Shown here: positions 63,803-64,000 of the stretch, piece after piece
Layout of the letters: every line of letters begins with the position of its first letter
Numbering within the stretch: position 1 is the first letter of the stretch
Source of the DNA: Fluviicoccus sp.
GTDB lineage: Bacteria > Pseudomonadota > Gammaproteobacteria > Pseudomonadales > Moraxellaceae
Direction of reading: 5' to 3'
Assembly (NCBI RefSeq): GCF_030646115.1
Contig: NZ_JAUSMX010000015.1
Coordinates: 248,001-312,000, forward strand
DNA length: 64,000 nt
Translations under genes and position numbers: made by a program
The notes under the pieces: generated by a model
Database searches by the model: none
What the model was told of the DNA's origin: nothing
Seen by the model: only the letters and a program-made list of their open reading frames with translations

Positions 63803-64000
63803 ATGAATATAACGCAGGCAGTTCAAACCATTTCGCGGCAACTCCTTCGGCTGGCGGCAGGCGGCGCCCTCCTCTGCCAATCCGCCTGGGCGCTCGATTG
63901 CACCAGCCCCCGCTGGGTCTCCTTGTGGCAATCCGCACCGGCAGACGCCTCCCTGATCGCCTTGTCGCCGGACATCCGCATCAATTTCCCCATGGGTCCG
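63803..64000 (+). CDS. Start of a secreted protein, cut by the window end
   Basis: This frame is open from the ATG at 63803 (GAGG 7 nt upstream) to the last base, at least 66 codons. It is absent from the ORF track because no stop is reached. The N-terminus TISRQLLRLAAGGALLCQSAWA is a good signal peptide, followed by LDCTSPRWVSLWQSAPADASLIALSPDIRINFPMGP. It appears to be the sixth gene of the run beginning at 56954. No domain can be named from this length. Confidence 0.65.
   Translation, partial: MNITQAVQTISRQLLRLAAGGALLCQSAWALDCTSPRWVSLWQSAPADASLIALSPDIRINFPMGP

Noticed and set aside
63722-63931. 69-aa minus-strand ORF at the right edge
   Set aside because: It overlaps the plus-strand signal-peptide ORF at 63803, which has a ribosome binding site and fits the operon.
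1-64000. Prophage, integron or transposon content
   Set aside because: No integrase, transposase, phage structural gene, tRNA attachment site or long terminal repeat was seen. The accessory region may still be acquired, but the sequence gives no direct mark of it.

Overview
The window looks like chromosomal DNA of a high-GC, aerobic to facultatively denitrifying gammaproteobacterium, on the Pseudomonas/Alcanivorax side. The reasons are a Pseudomonas-type narXL/narK1K2GHJI locus, DesT/FabR-controlled acyl desaturase modules, three AraC regulators with the Arabinose_bd-type N-terminus, and the codon usage. The genus is inference. I saw no rRNA, tRNA, CRISPR array, integrase or transposase.

Layout. 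(1) 1-11.2 kb, lipid metabolism and regulators: two paralogous ferredoxin-reductase modules, one with its desaturase inside the window, each divergent from a DesT/FabR-like TetR repressor and each with a visible but different operator. Between them lie a linalool dehydratase/isomerase-family protein with an overlapping membrane protein, an SDR, a conserved protein divergent from another TetR with two clear inverted-repeat operators, and aroE. (2) 11.2-25.2 kb, nitrate respiration: narK1-narK2-narG-narH-narJ-narI, then a parvulin-less SurA/NifM-like protein, a RIC/ScdA iron-sulfur repair protein and a gamma-carbonic-anhydrase-like protein, with narXL divergent. (3) 25.2-29.5 kb: an SRPBCC protein, fumC, a zinc-ribbon/coiled-coil/tail-anchored protein, a bestrophin and a DUF4345-like protein. 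(4) 29.5-64 kb, an accessory region rich in exported proteins: two START-like proteins, two giant LamG/CxxCH proteins (one with a C-terminal fucolectin-type domain), two PHB-depolymerase-like esterases with bulb-lectin tails, a lipase-foldase-like protein, a beta-propeller protein, a formylglycine-type sulfatase, a YihQ-like GH31 glycosidase and several unknown secreted proteins. Also here are an amine oxidase/amidase operon and three AraC regulators.

The most notable signal is a composite promoter found three times, in front of the first LamG/CxxCH gene and both esterase-lectin genes. It has two 21-bp direct repeats, the second placed over the -35 position, and a TAGCAT/TATCAT -10 box exactly 39 bp after the start of the second repeat. 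This is the architecture of an AraC-family class II activator site. The third copy lies between a divergent AraC gene and the esterase/foldase/propeller/sulfatase operon. I infer a co-regulated secreted system for attacking an extracellular ester- and sugar-containing polymer; the substrate is unknown.
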